A DNA stretch of 33,373 bases from Borborobacter arsenicus (GCF_003934165.1 NZ_RKST01000037.1:1-33373); one strand, 5' to 3'. Positions 9,931 through 18,743 are shown, numbered from the stretch's first letter. Notes: generated by a model not told the origin, from the sequence alone. Numbers and translations are program-made.

Positions 9931-11727
9931 TTGCAAGACCCAAGGCCTGCTGCCCCCGCAGTGCTGGAGACGCTGGAAAAACTTCTCACCAGTGAGACTT
10001 TCGGACGTTCCGGACGCGCGCGTGACCTGTTGCGCTATCTGGTCGAACAGGAACAGGCCGGCCATGCCGACCGCCTGAAGGGCTTCACCATAGCCATCGA
10101 CGTGTTTGGCAAGGATGCGGATTTCGATCCCGCCACCGATGCGGTGGTGCGCGTGCAGGCCCGCCGGCTGCGCGAATTGCTGGCGCAATATTTCCAAACC
10201 GAGGGCGCTAACGATCCGATCCGCATCTCCATTCCGCGCGGCAGCTATGTGCCCGCCTATGAGATCATCGATTGTGCGCTGGCCGGAACGCATGAAGACG
10301 GCGGACAGGAGATATCCGCCCCGCAGGTTGCACCTGCACCATCCCCGCAGGCACCGACACCGGCCGCCGGCCGCCCGATCCCGGAACCGGCCTCGACCGG
10401 TAATGGCGAGCCTTTGTCCCTGCCGCCCAATCCGCTGGTGATGCGCCATCTGCATCTCTTCTGGGCGGCCATGGCGGTCATCATCGCCATGCTCGCCTTT
10501 GTCGTGTTCCGCCTCGCCAGCCCGGCCCCCGGCGACGTGCTGCTTGCCGCCCGCGATGCCGCCGGCCCTGCCACCAACAGCATCAGCGCCTCACCTGCAA
10601 CCGAGACGCTGCCGGTGGTCTATGTCGAGACAAGATCAGAAGACCAAAACACGATGCAGGTTGCCGCACTCCTGCGCAGCGGTCTTTCCGGCTTCGACAC
10701 CATCTCCGCCATTGCGCGTGGCGCGCCGGAACAGCCTGCCCCCGGCACGCAGCAATTCGTCTTCACCTTGTCTCCGGCCACCGCAAGCGGCGCCGTCACC
10801 GTCGAGCTTCAGGCGAGTGCGAGCGGCAAGATGCTACTGTCGCAGGTTCTGTCCGCCACAGACATGGCGCCTGAGGTGCTGGAGGACCGCGTCGCTGCCC
10901 TCTTGAGTTCGACCATTCCGGTTTCCGGCGCGCTCTATGGCTATATCGATCAAGGCGATCTCGGCTCGGGCCTGGTCGAATGCCTGCTGCTCAATGACAA
11001 CTACTATCTCGACCCGACCAGAGCCAAGCATGAGGCTGCCTATCGCTGCTTCGAGGCGCTGGCGAAAGGCGATGCGAAATCGCCACTGGTCTATGCCGAA
11101 CTCGGAGCGCTGCATCTGGAGGCAGCAACCAATCGCCATCCCTATCCGGAACATGCCACCGAAGAACAGGCGCTGGCGCTGGCCCGTCGCGGCGTGAAGA
11201 TGGGCCCGACCAGTCCTTATGCCCATAGGGCGATGGGTTTCATCGCCTCGCGCATGGGCAATTCGGCCGAATCCATAGCCTGGATGCGCAAGGCGTACGA
11301 ACTGAACACCTACGATCTGAGCATGGCGGCGGCTTATGGCTATGCGCTGATCTATTCGGGCAAATATGATGAGGGCACGCCGATCATGGAGCGCGCCGTC
11401 GACGCCTCCAGCGCGCATCCGGCGTGGTGGGATTATGCCCTGTTCCTGGCGGAGTTCATGAATGGCGACCGGGAGCGCGCGAGCCGTGCCACGGCCGCAC
11501 TGGTGACGACGAAGCGAGCGAATTATCTCGGCGCAAGGCTGATTGCAGCGCATTGGGCCGACAAAGCCGAGCTGGCCAAGGAATTGCTGGCGGAAATCCG
11601 CAACGACCATCCAAGCTTTGCCGCCGATCCGCGCGCGACCTTCGAAAGGGGACGTTACCCTGCCGAACTGACCGACCGGCTGGTGGAGGCGCTGCGCGAG
11701 GCCGGGCTGGACCGCCCGAGCGACTGA
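9931..11727 (+). CDS. Membrane-anchored winged-helix-like/TPR protein
   Basis: A 598-aa protein starting at TTG 9931, supported by GGAGAGG (9916-9922) 8 nt upstream. Residues ~10-110 (LEKLLTSETFGRSGRARDLLRYLVE...VFGKDADFDPATDAVVRVQARRLRELLAQY...IRISIPRGSYVPAYE) resemble the OmpR-like winged-helix module found at the start of many rhizobial TPR or cyclase-like proteins. A Pro/Ala linker follows, then one membrane helix at ~176-196 (HLFWAAMAVIIAMLAFVVF) and an extracytoplasmic region. The last ~250 residues are helical TPR-like repeats (SPYAHRAMGFIASRMGNSAES). The ToxR-like layout suggests a membrane-bound regulator that senses envelope signals. The DNA target is unknown. The alpha/beta hydrolase follows after 25 nt and is probably co-transcribed. 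Confidence 0.75.
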   Translation: MQDPRPAAPAVLETLEKLLTSETFGRSGRARDLLRYLVEQEQAGHADRLKGFTIAIDVFGKDADFDPATDAVVRVQARRLRELLAQYFQTEGANDPIRISIPRGSYVPAYEIIDCALAGTHEDGGQEISAPQVAPAPSPQAPTPAAGRPIPEPASTGNGEPLSLPPNPLVMRHLHLFWAAMAVIIAMLAFVVFRLASPAPGDVLLAARDAAGPATNSISASPATETLPVVYVETRSEDQNTMQVAALLRSGLSGFDTISAIARGAPEQPAPGTQQFVFTLSPATASGAVTVELQASASGKMLLSQVLSATDMAPEVLEDRVAALLSSTIPVSGALYGYIDQGDLGSGLVECLLLNDNYYLDPTRAKHEAAYRCFEALAKGDAKSPLVYAELGALHLEAATNRHPYPEHATEEQALALARRGVKMGPTSPYAHRAMGFIASRMGNSAESIAWMRKAYELNTYDLSMAAAYGYALIYSGKYDEGTPIMERAVDASSAHPAWWDYALFLAEFMNGDRERASRATAALVTTKRANYLGARLIAAHWADKAELAKELLAEIRNDHPSFAADPRATFERGRYPAELTDRLVEALREAGLDRPSD

Positions 11728-11752
11728 AGGCGATCAAGGAGGCGTGCAGAGG

Positions 11753-12517
11753 ATGACCCAGAAGCTCTTTGCCGCCGAAAGCGGCTCCGGTGACCAGACC
11801 GTCGTGCTGCTGCACGGCTTTGGTGGCTGGCACGGCATATGGAACGAGATTACGGCAGCGCTTGCTGCCGGCAGCCGCGTGTTCGCCTATGACCTGCCCG
11901 GCCATGCCGGCTCGCTCGACTGGCCTGACGCCGGGCCGGCCAAGGTGGCTGCTCGCGCGATCCTCGCCGATCTCGAGGCGCGCGGCATCGCAAAGGCGCA
12001 TCTGGTCGGCCATTCGATGGGCGGGGCCATTGCGGCGCTGGCAGCCCTGATGCAGCCAGATCGTGCCGCAACGCTTACCCTGCTCGCTCCGGGCGGCTTC
12101 GGCGAGGAAATCAACGGCCCGCTGCTGCGCCGCTATGCAGCGGCTCGGTCGCGCGAAGAAATAAGCGCCTGCCTGACCTTGATGTCGGGTCCCGGCTTCA
12201 CACTCCCGGACCAGGCAGTAGACGCTTTCGTCAAGATGCGTTCGGCACCGGGGCAGACGGAGAAACTGGTGGAAATCGGCGCCGCCATCACCAAGGACGA
12301 CAAGCAAGGCGTGATCCCGCGCGAATTACTGGCCGGGCTCACCATGCCGGTGGCGGTCGCCTGGGGGACTGAAGACACGGTGCTGCCCTATCGGCAGACG
12401 GTTGGCTTGCCCGGAAATTTCATGCTTCATTCCGTCGGCGGTGCCGGACATATGCTGCCCGAGGAAGTGCCCGGCAAGGTGATCGACATCATCCGCCGCA
12501 ACAGCGGTGTCGTGTAA
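11753..12517 (+). CDS. Alpha/beta-fold hydrolase
   Basis: A 254-aa soluble hydrolase. The ATG at 11753 is preferred to GTG 11744 because AAGGAGG (11736-11742) is 10 nt upstream of the former and 1 nt from the latter. The catalytic triad is visible: nucleophile Ser88 in GHSMGG, Asp208 in WGTEDTV and His233 in GAGHML, with the oxyanion segment HGFGGW (21-26). The sequence resembles the hydrolase-like module of acetoin dehydrogenase E2 proteins, but there is no lipoyl domain, so it is a stand-alone enzyme. The substrate is unknown. It follows the wHTH/TPR gene closely. Confidence 0.85.
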   Translation: MTQKLFAAESGSGDQTVVLLHGFGGWHGIWNEITAALAAGSRVFAYDLPGHAGSLDWPDAGPAKVAARAILADLEARGIAKAHLVGHSMGGAIAALAALMQPDRAATLTLLAPGGFGEEINGPLLRRYAAARSREEISACLTLMSGPGFTLPDQAVDAFVKMRSAPGQTEKLVEIGAAITKDDKQGVIPRELLAGLTMPVAVAWGTEDTVLPYRQTVGLPGNFMLHSVGGAGHMLPEEVPGKVIDIIRRNSGVV

Positions 12518-12565
12518 ACGACATCTCGATGCTTGCCCGAATGGTGCATTGCGCTCGCGGCTATG

Positions 12566-12581
12566 TTAAAAATTCTTTAAC
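12566..12581 (+). promoter_or_regulatory. Perfect CtrA-type box TTAA-N7-TTAAC
   Basis: TTAA (12566-12569), AAATTCT, TTAAC (12577-12581) matches the full alphaproteobacterial CtrA consensus without mismatch. It ends 27 nt before the ATG at 12609. ctrA itself is encoded at 23843-24538. Binding is inferred from the consensus only. Confidence 0.6.
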
Positions 12582-12608
12582 CACGCCCTGAACCTGGAGC
12601 CACCGCCG

Positions 12609-13214
12609 ATGAGCGATGGAAAGAACGTGACGCCGATGGAGTCGATGCGACGGCTGGCCGACGTGATTCGCGAGGTCAAGAACGCCGCGGCCGATCGCGA
12701 CGACGTCGTGGTGGAACTGCGTGAGGCAAGCCGCATGCGGCTCGACCTGCTGGCCAACGAACTGGCGCAGGTCTTTGCCGATGTGCCCGCCGATGTCGAC
12801 ATGTTCGACTTTGCCGTCTCGTCGGGCCTGCAGCCGCGGCTGTGGATCGATGCCGTCAGCCATGTCAGCCTTGGCCGCGACCGCCGCACCTATCGTTTCC
12901 TGAAAGATACCCGCATCGGCCGCGTGGTGCTGGCCGAATCGACCGACATCAAGCCGATCGCCGATCAGGTGACGCGCTATATCGCCGAACGGCTGATCGA
13001 GCGCGAACAGATGCTGGATGGCGGCGTGGCGCAGAGCTTCGCGCGCACCCCGGAAGTGCTCGAAGCACCGACTGCGTCGCAAACACCGTATTCGGCGACA
13101 TGGGCGGCTATGCTGTCAGGCATCGGGCTGATTGCGGCCGGCGCGCTTGTCGGCCTTATCGTTACGTTGCTGTTGCTGTGGGAGCGCATCCCGGCCGACA
13201 AGCTGGGTTTCTGA
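12609..13214 (+). CDS. Conserved hypothetical protein with C-terminal membrane helix
   Basis: A 201-aa protein I do not recognise. Residues ~1-140 are predicted soluble and mixed helical, with a charged N-terminal helix (MESMRRLADVIREVKNAAAD) and a central segment MFDFAVSSGLQPRLWIDAVSH. A hydrophobic helix spans ~165-192 (AAMLSGIGLIAAGALVGLIV), followed by a short ERIPADKLGF tail, so it is probably tail-anchored with the bulk in the cytoplasm. It stands alone between an alpha/beta hydrolase and a RIME-like repeat. The perfect CtrA box 28 nt upstream suggests cell-cycle-controlled expression. Codon use is like its neighbours. Confidence 0.7.
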   Translation: MSDGKNVTPMESMRRLADVIREVKNAAADRDDVVVELREASRMRLDLLANELAQVFADVPADVDMFDFAVSSGLQPRLWIDAVSHVSLGRDRRTYRFLKDTRIGRVVLAESTDIKPIADQVTRYIAERLIEREQMLDGGVAQSFARTPEVLEAPTASQTPYSATWAAMLSGIGLIAAGALVGLIVTLLLLWERIPADKLGF

Positions 13215-13245
13215 CCTGAGAGGGGTTCAGTTTTCGACGGAAACA

Positions 13246-13355
13246 GCCCCTCACCCTTACCCTCTCCCCGCAAGCAGGGAGAGGGAGGCGTCAACGTTGC
13301 GGCCAACCTCCTTCTCCCCGCTTGCGGGGAGAAGGTCCGGCAGGGGATGAGGGGC
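13246..13355. repeat. RIME1-like two-hairpin intergenic repeat, copy 2 (inverted)
   Basis: A ~110-bp element that is the reverse complement of the copy at 126-237, with roughly ten differences by eye. It contains CCTCTCCCCGCAAGCAGGGAGAGG-like and CTTCTCCCCGCTTGCGGGGAGAAG palindromes around the shared GGCGTCAACGTTGCGGCC centre. It lies between the convergent hypothetical (12609) and metallophosphoesterase genes. Confidence 0.8.
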
Positions 13356-13388
13356 GATTCCCCTTGAAGCTGAACGGCTTGCTTGGTT

Positions 13389-14315
13389 TCAGGACCGCGC
13401 CGCCGCAGCCCTTGAAGGCGTGAGATCGAGCGCGGCGAGTTCGACGGGAAGCGCGCTTCCGCTCTTCAGCCCATGCCGCTCCAGCCGCATATGCCATGCG
13501 CCAGGCTCGCCCGAGATTTCAACCAGATTATATTGCGCGGCCGGCTTGCTGCTTCCCGGCGCCTGGCCGGCGGCGGCGACCCCAACCACGGGTATCTGTT
13601 TGCCCTGCCCGCGCACCCAGTAGAGCGAGGGCAGATGCGAATGGCCATGCAGGATCAGTTCGGCACCATGGTTGCGCATGACGCGCTGGAACAGCCCGAT
13701 GCCGAGCAGCCGCTTGTGCTGCGGCACGGCACCGCGCACCGGCGGATGGTGGATCATCACCACCCGGCACAGGCCGCGACGTGACGTCTCGTCGAGCACG
13801 CGCCCGAGCCTTTGCGCCTGTTCTTCGCGAAAGAAGCCATTGGCCATGAAGGGTGCGGTTGCCCGAGCCGTCGAGACGCCGATCAACGCCACCTGCCCGC
13901 GCACCCGCAGATAGGGGAATGCGCGGCGATCGGAAGGCGGCTCGCAGTCGTCGCCGGCCATATAGGGACCCCAGGCCCGGCAGATCTTGTCGAATGCTCC
14001 GGGCACATAGGCGTCGTGATTGCCGGGCACGACGGAGATGTTTTCAGGAAGGCCAAGCGCCTCCAGCCACAGCCGCGCCAGTTCGATCTCGCCGTCGAGC
14101 GCCAGATTGACCAGATCGCCGGTCACCGCCAGATGATCCGCGCCCGCCGCCTGGAGGCCGGAAACGATGGCGCCGATCACGCCCTCATGCAGGAAGCGGC
14201 GGCGGCTGCGCTGCCAGTTGACATAGCCGATCACCCGCTTGGAGGCGAGTTCGCGATAGGTTACAGCGGGAAGCGGTCCGAGATGGACGTCGGAAATATG
14301 GGCGAGCCTGAACAT
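13389..14315 (-). CDS. Calcineurin-like metallophosphoesterase
   Basis: A 308-aa cytosolic protein with the complete metallophosphoesterase metal-site set: ISDVHLG (Asp9, His11), TGDLVN (Asp67, Asn70), PGNHD (Asn99, His100), the MIHHPPV histidines and HGHSHLP. The two-metal centre hydrolyses phosphomonoesters or phosphodiesters. Relatives include cAMP phosphodiesterase CpdA and UDP-diacylglucosamine pyrophosphatase, but the substrate cannot be told from the sequence. The length is usual for a single-domain member. It is transcribed divergently from the Nudix gene, with a REP-like element between them. Confidence 0.9.
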   Translation of the reverse strand: MFRLAHISDVHLGPLPAVTYRELASKRVIGYVNWQRSRRRFLHEGVIGAIVSGLQAAGADHLAVTGDLVNLALDGEIELARLWLEALGLPENISVVPGNHDAYVPGAFDKICRAWGPYMAGDDCEPPSDRRAFPYLRVRGQVALIGVSTARATAPFMANGFFREEQAQRLGRVLDETSRRGLCRVVMIHHPPVRGAVPQHKRLLGIGLFQRVMRNHGAELILHGHSHLPSLYWVRGQGKQIPVVGVAAAGQAPGSSKPAAQYNLVEISGEPGAWHMRLERHGLKSGSALPVELAALDLTPSRAAAARS

Positions 14316-14329
14316 ATGCGTCTTTTAGA

Positions 14330-14372
14330 GCATGATGCCGAACGGTGGGAAACGGTTTTGCGGAAATCATGC
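14330..14372. repeat. Short palindromic intergenic repeat (REP-like), copy C
   Basis: GCATGAT (14330-14336) and ATCATGC (14366-14372) are perfect 7-bp ends around a core GGTGGGAAACGGTTTTGCGG. It lies in the divergent region between the metallophosphoesterase and Nudix genes and is the same family as the copies at 357, 3808 and 23666. Confidence 0.7.
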
Positions 14373-14419
14373 GCCGGGCCGAAACCAGCCGGCCTGAGTA
14401 CCGACCGAGCCCTCAAGGC

Positions 14420-14917
14420 ATGAACAAGCGCCCTCCCGATCCGTTTCGCCAATCCGGATGGCCGCGGCTGCGGGCACGCCTGTTCCACCTCTATTTTTTG
14501 CTGCGCCGCCCCATGACGCTTGGCGTGCGCGGCCTCGTCCATGACCGGCAAGCCAATTCGATCCTGCTGATCCGTCATACCTATGTGCCCGGCTGGCAAT
14601 TGCCCGGCGGTGGGGTGGAGATCGGCGAAACCATGCTGGAGGCGCTGGAGCGCGAACTCTCGGAGGAAGGCAATATCGAATTCACCGCGCCGCCAGTGCT
14701 GAAATCCATGCATTTCAACCGGCAATCGAGCCGGCGCGACCATGTCGGCCTCTATCTGATCGAAAGCTTCCGCCAGACCGAGCCGAAGCTTCCCGACCGC
14801 GAGATTGCCGAGGCGGGATTTTTCCCGCTCAACGCGCTTCCTGACGCGACGACGCCGGCAACGCTGCGCCGCATCGCCGAGATTTTCGACGGCGTTCCGC
14901 CCTCGCCCGACTGGTAA
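14420..14917 (+). CDS. Nudix hydrolase
   Basis: A 165-aa enzyme of the Nudix superfamily, which cleaves nucleoside diphosphate-linked compounds. The ATG at 14420 is chosen because the upstream extension of the frame (from 14345) runs through a REP-like repeat. The Nudix box lies in GGGVEIGETMLEALERELSEE plus GNI: the Gly, Glu and REL-EE residues are in place, but the usual Gly before the last aliphatic residue is Asn (EEGNI instead of EExGL). The metal-binding glutamates are intact, so activity is likely. The stop codon directly abuts the stop of the convergent glutathionyl-hydroquinone reductase gene. The substrate is unknown. Confidence 0.88.
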   Translation: MNKRPPDPFRQSGWPRLRARLFHLYFLLRRPMTLGVRGLVHDRQANSILLIRHTYVPGWQLPGGGVEIGETMLEALERELSEEGNIEFTAPPVLKSMHFNRQSSRRDHVGLYLIESFRQTEPKLPDREIAEAGFFPLNALPDATTPATLRRIAEIFDGVPPSPDW

Positions 14918-15907
14918 TCAGGCCGCCTTGCGGAACCTGTCGCGGTTGTGTGGCAGGTCGTGGTCGATCTGCGGCCCCACCGGCACGATGCGGGTCGGAT
15001 TGATGGTGGTGTGGCTGCCGTAATAATGCGACTTGATATGCAGCATGTTGACCGTGCCCGCCACGCCCGGCACCTGATAGAGATCGCGCAGATAGTTCGA
15101 CAGGTTCGGATAGTCGGCGATGCGCCGCAGATTGCACTTGAAATGGCCGACATAGACCGGATCGAACCGCACCAGAGTGGTGAACAGCCGCCAGTCGGCC
15201 TCGGTCAGCCGGTCGCCGGTCAGGTAGCGCTGGCTCGACAGCCGATCCTCAAGCTTGTCCAGCATGGAAAACAACTCACTGAAGGCTTCTTCATAGGCGG
15301 CTTGCGTGGTGGCGAAGCCCGCCCGGTAGACGCCATTGTTGATCGCCGGATAGATCATGTCGTTGAGGGCGTCGATCTCACCCCGCAGGGCCTTCGGATA
15401 AAGATCGACCGAGGCGTCGCCCCATTCGTCGAAGGCGGAGTTGAACATGCGGATGATTTCGGCGGATTCGTTGGAGACGATCGTCTGCTCCTTTTTATCC
15501 CACAGCACCGGAACGGTGACGCGGCCCGAATAGGACGGATCAGCCTTGGTGTAAATCTGGTGCAGATAATCGAACCCGTAGAGATCGTCGCCGGTGGCGC
15601 CGTCCTCTGCAAGGAAGGTCCAGCCATTCTCGCCCATATAGTGATGGACGACCGAAACCGAGATGAGGTTCTGCAATTTTTTCAGCTCGCGGAAAATCAG
15701 CGTTCGGTGCGCCCAGGGACAGGCAAGCGAGACATAGAAATGATAGCGGCCGGGCTCGGCCTTGAAGCCGCGCGTCCTACCCGGCGCAGGCTTGCCGTCT
15801 GCCGTTATCCAGTCGCGCCATTGCGACTGCGAGCGCATGAAGCGGCCGCCCGATTGTTTGGTGTCATACCATTGGTCGACCCATTTCCCGTCTACCAGCA
15901 ATCCCAT
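14918..15907 (-). CDS. Glutathionyl-hydroquinone reductase (Xi-class GST)
   Basis: A 329-aa protein of the YqjG/PcpF/ECM4 family. These enzymes reduce glutathionyl-hydroquinones through an active-site cysteine, here Cys63 in the SLACPWAHRTL motif. Other family features are the N-terminal GRFMRSQSQWRDW, VSVVHHYMGENGW, VTVPVLWDKK and NESAEIIRMFN, and the C-terminal all-helical domain with LTGDRLTEADWRLFTTLVRFD. The length is typical. The likely role is detoxification or recycling of quinone-glutathione adducts in the cytosol. It starts divergently from the GNAT gene region. Confidence 0.93.
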   Translation of the reverse strand: MGLLVDGKWVDQWYDTKQSGGRFMRSQSQWRDWITADGKPAPGRTRGFKAEPGRYHFYVSLACPWAHRTLIFRELKKLQNLISVSVVHHYMGENGWTFLAEDGATGDDLYGFDYLHQIYTKADPSYSGRVTVPVLWDKKEQTIVSNESAEIIRMFNSAFDEWGDASVDLYPKALRGEIDALNDMIYPAINNGVYRAGFATTQAAYEEAFSELFSMLDKLEDRLSSQRYLTGDRLTEADWRLFTTLVRFDPVYVGHFKCNLRRIADYPNLSNYLRDLYQVPGVAGTVNMLHIKSHYYGSHTTINPTRIVPVGPQIDHDLPHNRDRFRKAA

Positions 15908-16177
15908 CAGAGGCTCCTTTCGTTCCCCTTCATGTAGGGCAAGCTAGCGGCAGGCAAAAACCCCACCGGCATGAACAGTTCGTCAACACGCCGCATGGAA
16001 GGCTTCAAATGCCGATGGACGGGGCAGGAAAATGATGCTAGCGGGTCATCTCCATGGCAACAAGCTTTGCACATATCCGGTTCGACCGACGACGAATGAG
16101 CGCCCGCGCCTGATTGGCGCCGATTGCGCAGGCTGCCCCGTGTGGCCGACATTCTTCCTCGCCTGGATGCAAAGACG

Positions 16178-16723
16178 ATGACCCTTGCCGTGACCTACAT
16201 GCCGGAGACGCCGGCGCATGACCCCGAAATCGACACCATCAACGAGGAAGCCTTCGGGCCGGGACGCTTCACACGCGCCGCCTACAAGATCCGCGAGGGC
16301 GGCCCGCATGAGCGCGGGCTGTCTTTCGTTGCCCTGCATGACGGTAGTGTCATCGCCTCGGTACGCATGACGCGCATCGGTGCCGGCAAGGGTCGCGCCC
16401 TGCTGCTCGGCCCGCTGGCGGTGCGCCCTGCCTTCAAGAATATCGGCATCGGCCGCAAGCTGGTGGCGATGGCGCTGGAAGCGGCAAAGGAAGCCGGCGC
16501 GCCCTGCGTCGTGCTGGTCGGCGACGAGCCTTACTACGGGCCGCTCGGCTTCAGGCTGATCCCGCGCGGCCAGATCACCATGCCGCGTCCTGTCGATCTC
16601 AACCGGCTCCTTGCCGTGGAAATTCAGCCCGGCGCGGTTGCGGCATTAAGCGGCGATGTCCGCCACAGCGACCAGATCGACGGCGTGGCCGGTTGCATGA
16701 AACTGCAAGCCTCCGTAGCATGA
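16178..16723 (+). CDS. GNAT family N-acetyltransferase
   Basis: A 181-aa acetyltransferase of the YhbS-like group (COG3153). The acetyl-CoA-binding core is visible: [33 protein letters not shown] with the R/Q-x-x-G-x-G/A variant KNIGIG, followed by [21 protein letters not shown], typical of this subgroup. The start is uncertain. ATG 16178 fits the family's usual N-terminus; GTG 16142 and TTG 16124 are in-frame alternatives, and none has a clear ribosome site. The substrate is unknown. The SDR gene follows after 28 nt, so the two may be co-transcribed. Confidence 0.85.
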   Translation: MTLAVTYMPETPAHDPEIDTINEEAFGPGRFTRAAYKIREGGPHERGLSFVALHDGSVIASVRMTRIGAGKGRALLLGPLAVRPAFKNIGIGRKLVAMALEAAKEAGAPCVVLVGDEPYYGPLGFRLIPRGQITMPRPVDLNRLLAVEIQPGAVAALSGDVRHSDQIDGVAGCMKLQASVA

Positions 16724-16751
16724 TGGGAAACGCAAGAAAGGATCACCCCAC

Positions 16752-17513
16752 ATGAATCCCAAAGACCAGGTCGCCATCGTCACCGGCGGCAGCTCGGGGC
16801 TTGGCGAGGCCACGGCGCGCGCGCTTGCGGCACGCGGCGCCAAGGTTGCCATCCTCGACATCGGCATCGACAAGGCAAACCAGGTCGCAGCCGAGATCGG
16901 CGCGATTGCCGTCAAATGCGATGTCAGCAGCGCCGAGAACGCCGAAAACGCCATTGCCGAGGTGTCGCAAAAGCTGGGTGAGGCGCGCATCCTGGTCAAC
17001 TGCGCCGGCATCGTCGCCGGCATGAAGACAGTCGGCAAGGACGGACCGCATCCGCTCGACCTCTATCGCAAGGTGATCGAGGTCAATCTGATCGGCACCT
17101 TCAACATGATCCGCCTGTTCGCCGACCGGGCCGGCAAGCTCGATGCGCTGGAGGGCGGCGAACGCGGCGTGATCATCAACACCGCTTCGGTCGCTGCCTA
17201 TGACGGGCAGATCGGCCAGGCCGCCTATTCGTCGTCCAAGGGCGGCATTGTCGGCATGACGCTTCCGGTGGCGCGCGACCTCGCCCGCTCCGGCATCCGC
17301 GTGATGACGATTGCGCCGGGTATCTTCAAGACGCCGATGATGGCAGGCATGCCGCAGGACGTGCAGGATTCGCTGGGTACTGCAGTGCCCTTCCCGCCGC
17401 GCCTGGGCGAACCGGCCGAATATGCAGCCCTTGCGCTCCACATAATGGAAAACCAGATGCTGAACGGCGAGACGATCCGGCTCGACGGCGCAATCCGCCT
17501 CGCGCCTCGATAG
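16752..17513 (+). CDS. Short-chain dehydrogenase (3-hydroxyacyl-CoA dehydrogenase type II-like)
   Basis: A 253-aa classical SDR. The nucleotide-binding motif is TGGSSGLG (11-18), with an acidic residue at the end of the second strand (ILDIG) indicating NAD preference. The NCAG motif is at 83-86 and the catalytic residues are Ser146, Tyr159 and Lys163 (YSSSK). The overall sequence, with [25 protein letters not shown] split over residues 139-163 and a C-terminal [16 protein letters not shown], resembles HSD17B10-type 3-hydroxyacyl-CoA dehydrogenases. A role in fatty acid or branched-chain acyl-CoA oxidation is therefore plausible. AAAGGA precedes the ATG. Confidence 0.9.
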   Translation: MNPKDQVAIVTGGSSGLGEATARALAARGAKVAILDIGIDKANQVAAEIGAIAVKCDVSSAENAENAIAEVSQKLGEARILVNCAGIVAGMKTVGKDGPHPLDLYRKVIEVNLIGTFNMIRLFADRAGKLDALEGGERGVIINTASVAAYDGQIGQAAYSSSKGGIVGMTLPVARDLARSGIRVMTIAPGIFKTPMMAGMPQDVQDSLGTAVPFPPRLGEPAEYAALALHIMENQMLNGETIRLDGAIRLAPR

Positions 17514-17596
17514 GCAGGCCGAACCGGAAGCGCTTGCCAAGCCGGGCGTGCTTGCGCAATAAGTGGAGAACAACATTCAGGATTAAGAGGGCAGCC

Positions 17597-18352
17597 TTGG
17601 ACAAGAAGAAGGACGTCATCCAGAAGACGGACGCAGACGCGATCCTCCTTGCCAAGACCTTGCTGCGCGAGGCGCGCTATGGCGCCCTTGGCGTGCTCGA
17701 CCCCGAGATGGGCGCGCCTTCTGTCAGCCGGGCGGGCGTTGCCACCGACATGGACGGAACGCCGCTGATCCTGATTTCGCTGCTCGCTTCACACACGCGC
17801 TCGCTGCTTGCCGATCCGCGCTGCTCGCTGCTTCTTGGCGAGCCCGGCAAGGGCGATGCTCTCGCCCATCCGCGCATCTCGATCAACTGCCGTGCGGTAA
17901 GGCTGGAACGCGGCAGCGCGCTGGAGGCGCGGGCAAGGCGGCGCTATCTCAACCGCAACCCCAAGGCCAAGCTCTATGTCGATCTCGGCGATTTCTCCTT
18001 CTTTCGCCTCGAGGTGCAGAATGCCAGCCTGAATGGCGGCTTCGGCAAAGCCTACCTGCTGACTCCTCCCAATCTGCTGACGAACAGCCCTGCCCTCGAC
18101 GCCCTGGCAGCAAGCGAACAGGGCGCGCTCGACCACATGAATGCCGACCATCTCGACGCCATTGCCGTCTATGCCCATCACTTCGCCAGGGAAAAGAGTG
18201 ATGGCTGGACCGTGATCGGCTTCGATCCTGACGGCATGGACATTGCTTCGGGTGACGTGGTGCGGCGGGTGTTCTTCCCGCAACCGCTCGCCGAGGCGGG
18301 CGAGCTAAGAAAGGTTCTGGTCGAAATGGCCAGGACCGGGCGCGCGGCCTGA
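17597..18352 (+). CDS. HugZ-like / pyridoxamine oxidase-fold protein with DUF2470 domain
   Basis: A 251-aa protein. The start is TTG 17597, 5 nt after AGAGGG; the frame stays open further upstream without a ribosome site. The N-terminal ~165 residues are a split-barrel flavin/heme-binding fold of the pyridoxamine 5'-phosphate oxidase family (LLREARYGALGVLD, SLLASHTRSLLADPRCSLLLG). The C-terminal ~80 residues are a DUF2470 domain, recognised by DHMNADHLDAIAVYAHHF. Proteins with this order are annotated as HugZ-family heme-utilisation proteins; heme degradation is known for HugZ but not shown for this subgroup. It is tail-to-tail with the DUF1232 gene, 4 bp apart. Confidence 0.85.
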   Translation: MDKKKDVIQKTDADAILLAKTLLREARYGALGVLDPEMGAPSVSRAGVATDMDGTPLILISLLASHTRSLLADPRCSLLLGEPGKGDALAHPRISINCRAVRLERGSALEARARRRYLNRNPKAKLYVDLGDFSFFRLEVQNASLNGGFGKAYLLTPPNLLTNSPALDALAASEQGALDHMNADHLDAIAVYAHHFAREKSDGWTVIGFDPDGMDIASGDVVRRVFFPQPLAEAGELRKVLVEMARTGRAA

Positions 18353-18356
18353 GATT

Positions 18357-18743
18357 TCAGCCGGCCGGCCAAAAAAGCCACAGAACCCAGGCGGCAGCGC
18401 CAAGCCAGATCGCGATGATCAGAGCCAGGCCGGCATAACTTCTCGGCCGCCCGGCGCGATGGAGCGCCTGCTGCCGGTATTCCTGCATCAGCGCATCGGG
18501 AACGAGCTTGACCGCAAGCACGATGCCGAGCGGCACGATGATCAGGTCATCGAGATAGCCAAGCACCGGTATGAAATCGGGAATGAGGTCGATCGGGCTG
18601 AGCGCATAGGCCGCGACCGCGCCCGCTGCCAGCTTCGCATACCACGGCGTACGCGCATCGAAGGCGGCAATCCACAACGCCACCACATCCCGTTTGGCCC
18701 TGCCCGCCCATGCCCTAAGGGAAGAAAATACGGTCGATTGCAT
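18357..18743 (-). CDS. DUF1232 (YkvA family) small membrane protein
   Basis: A 128-aa protein with the DUF1232 core KLAAGAVAAYALSPIDLIPDFIPVLGYLDD at residues ~37-66, including the invariant SPIDLIPDFIPVLGYLDD. A hydrophobic stretch follows directly, and a second membrane segment closes the C-terminus (GLALIIAIWLGAAAWVLWLF). The family function is unknown. The length is typical. It is transcribed convergently with the HugZ-like gene. Confidence 0.88.
   Translation of the reverse strand: MQSTVFSSLRAWAGRAKRDVVALWIAAFDARTPWYAKLAAGAVAAYALSPIDLIPDFIPVLGYLDDLIIVPLGIVLAVKLVPDALMQEYRQQALHRAGRPRSYAGLALIIAIWLGAAAWVLWLFWPAG

Noticed and set aside
14345-14419. N-terminal extension of the Nudix protein
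   Set aside because: The added codons lie in a REP-like repeat and upstream non-coding sequence; ATG 14420 gives a normal Nudix N-terminus.
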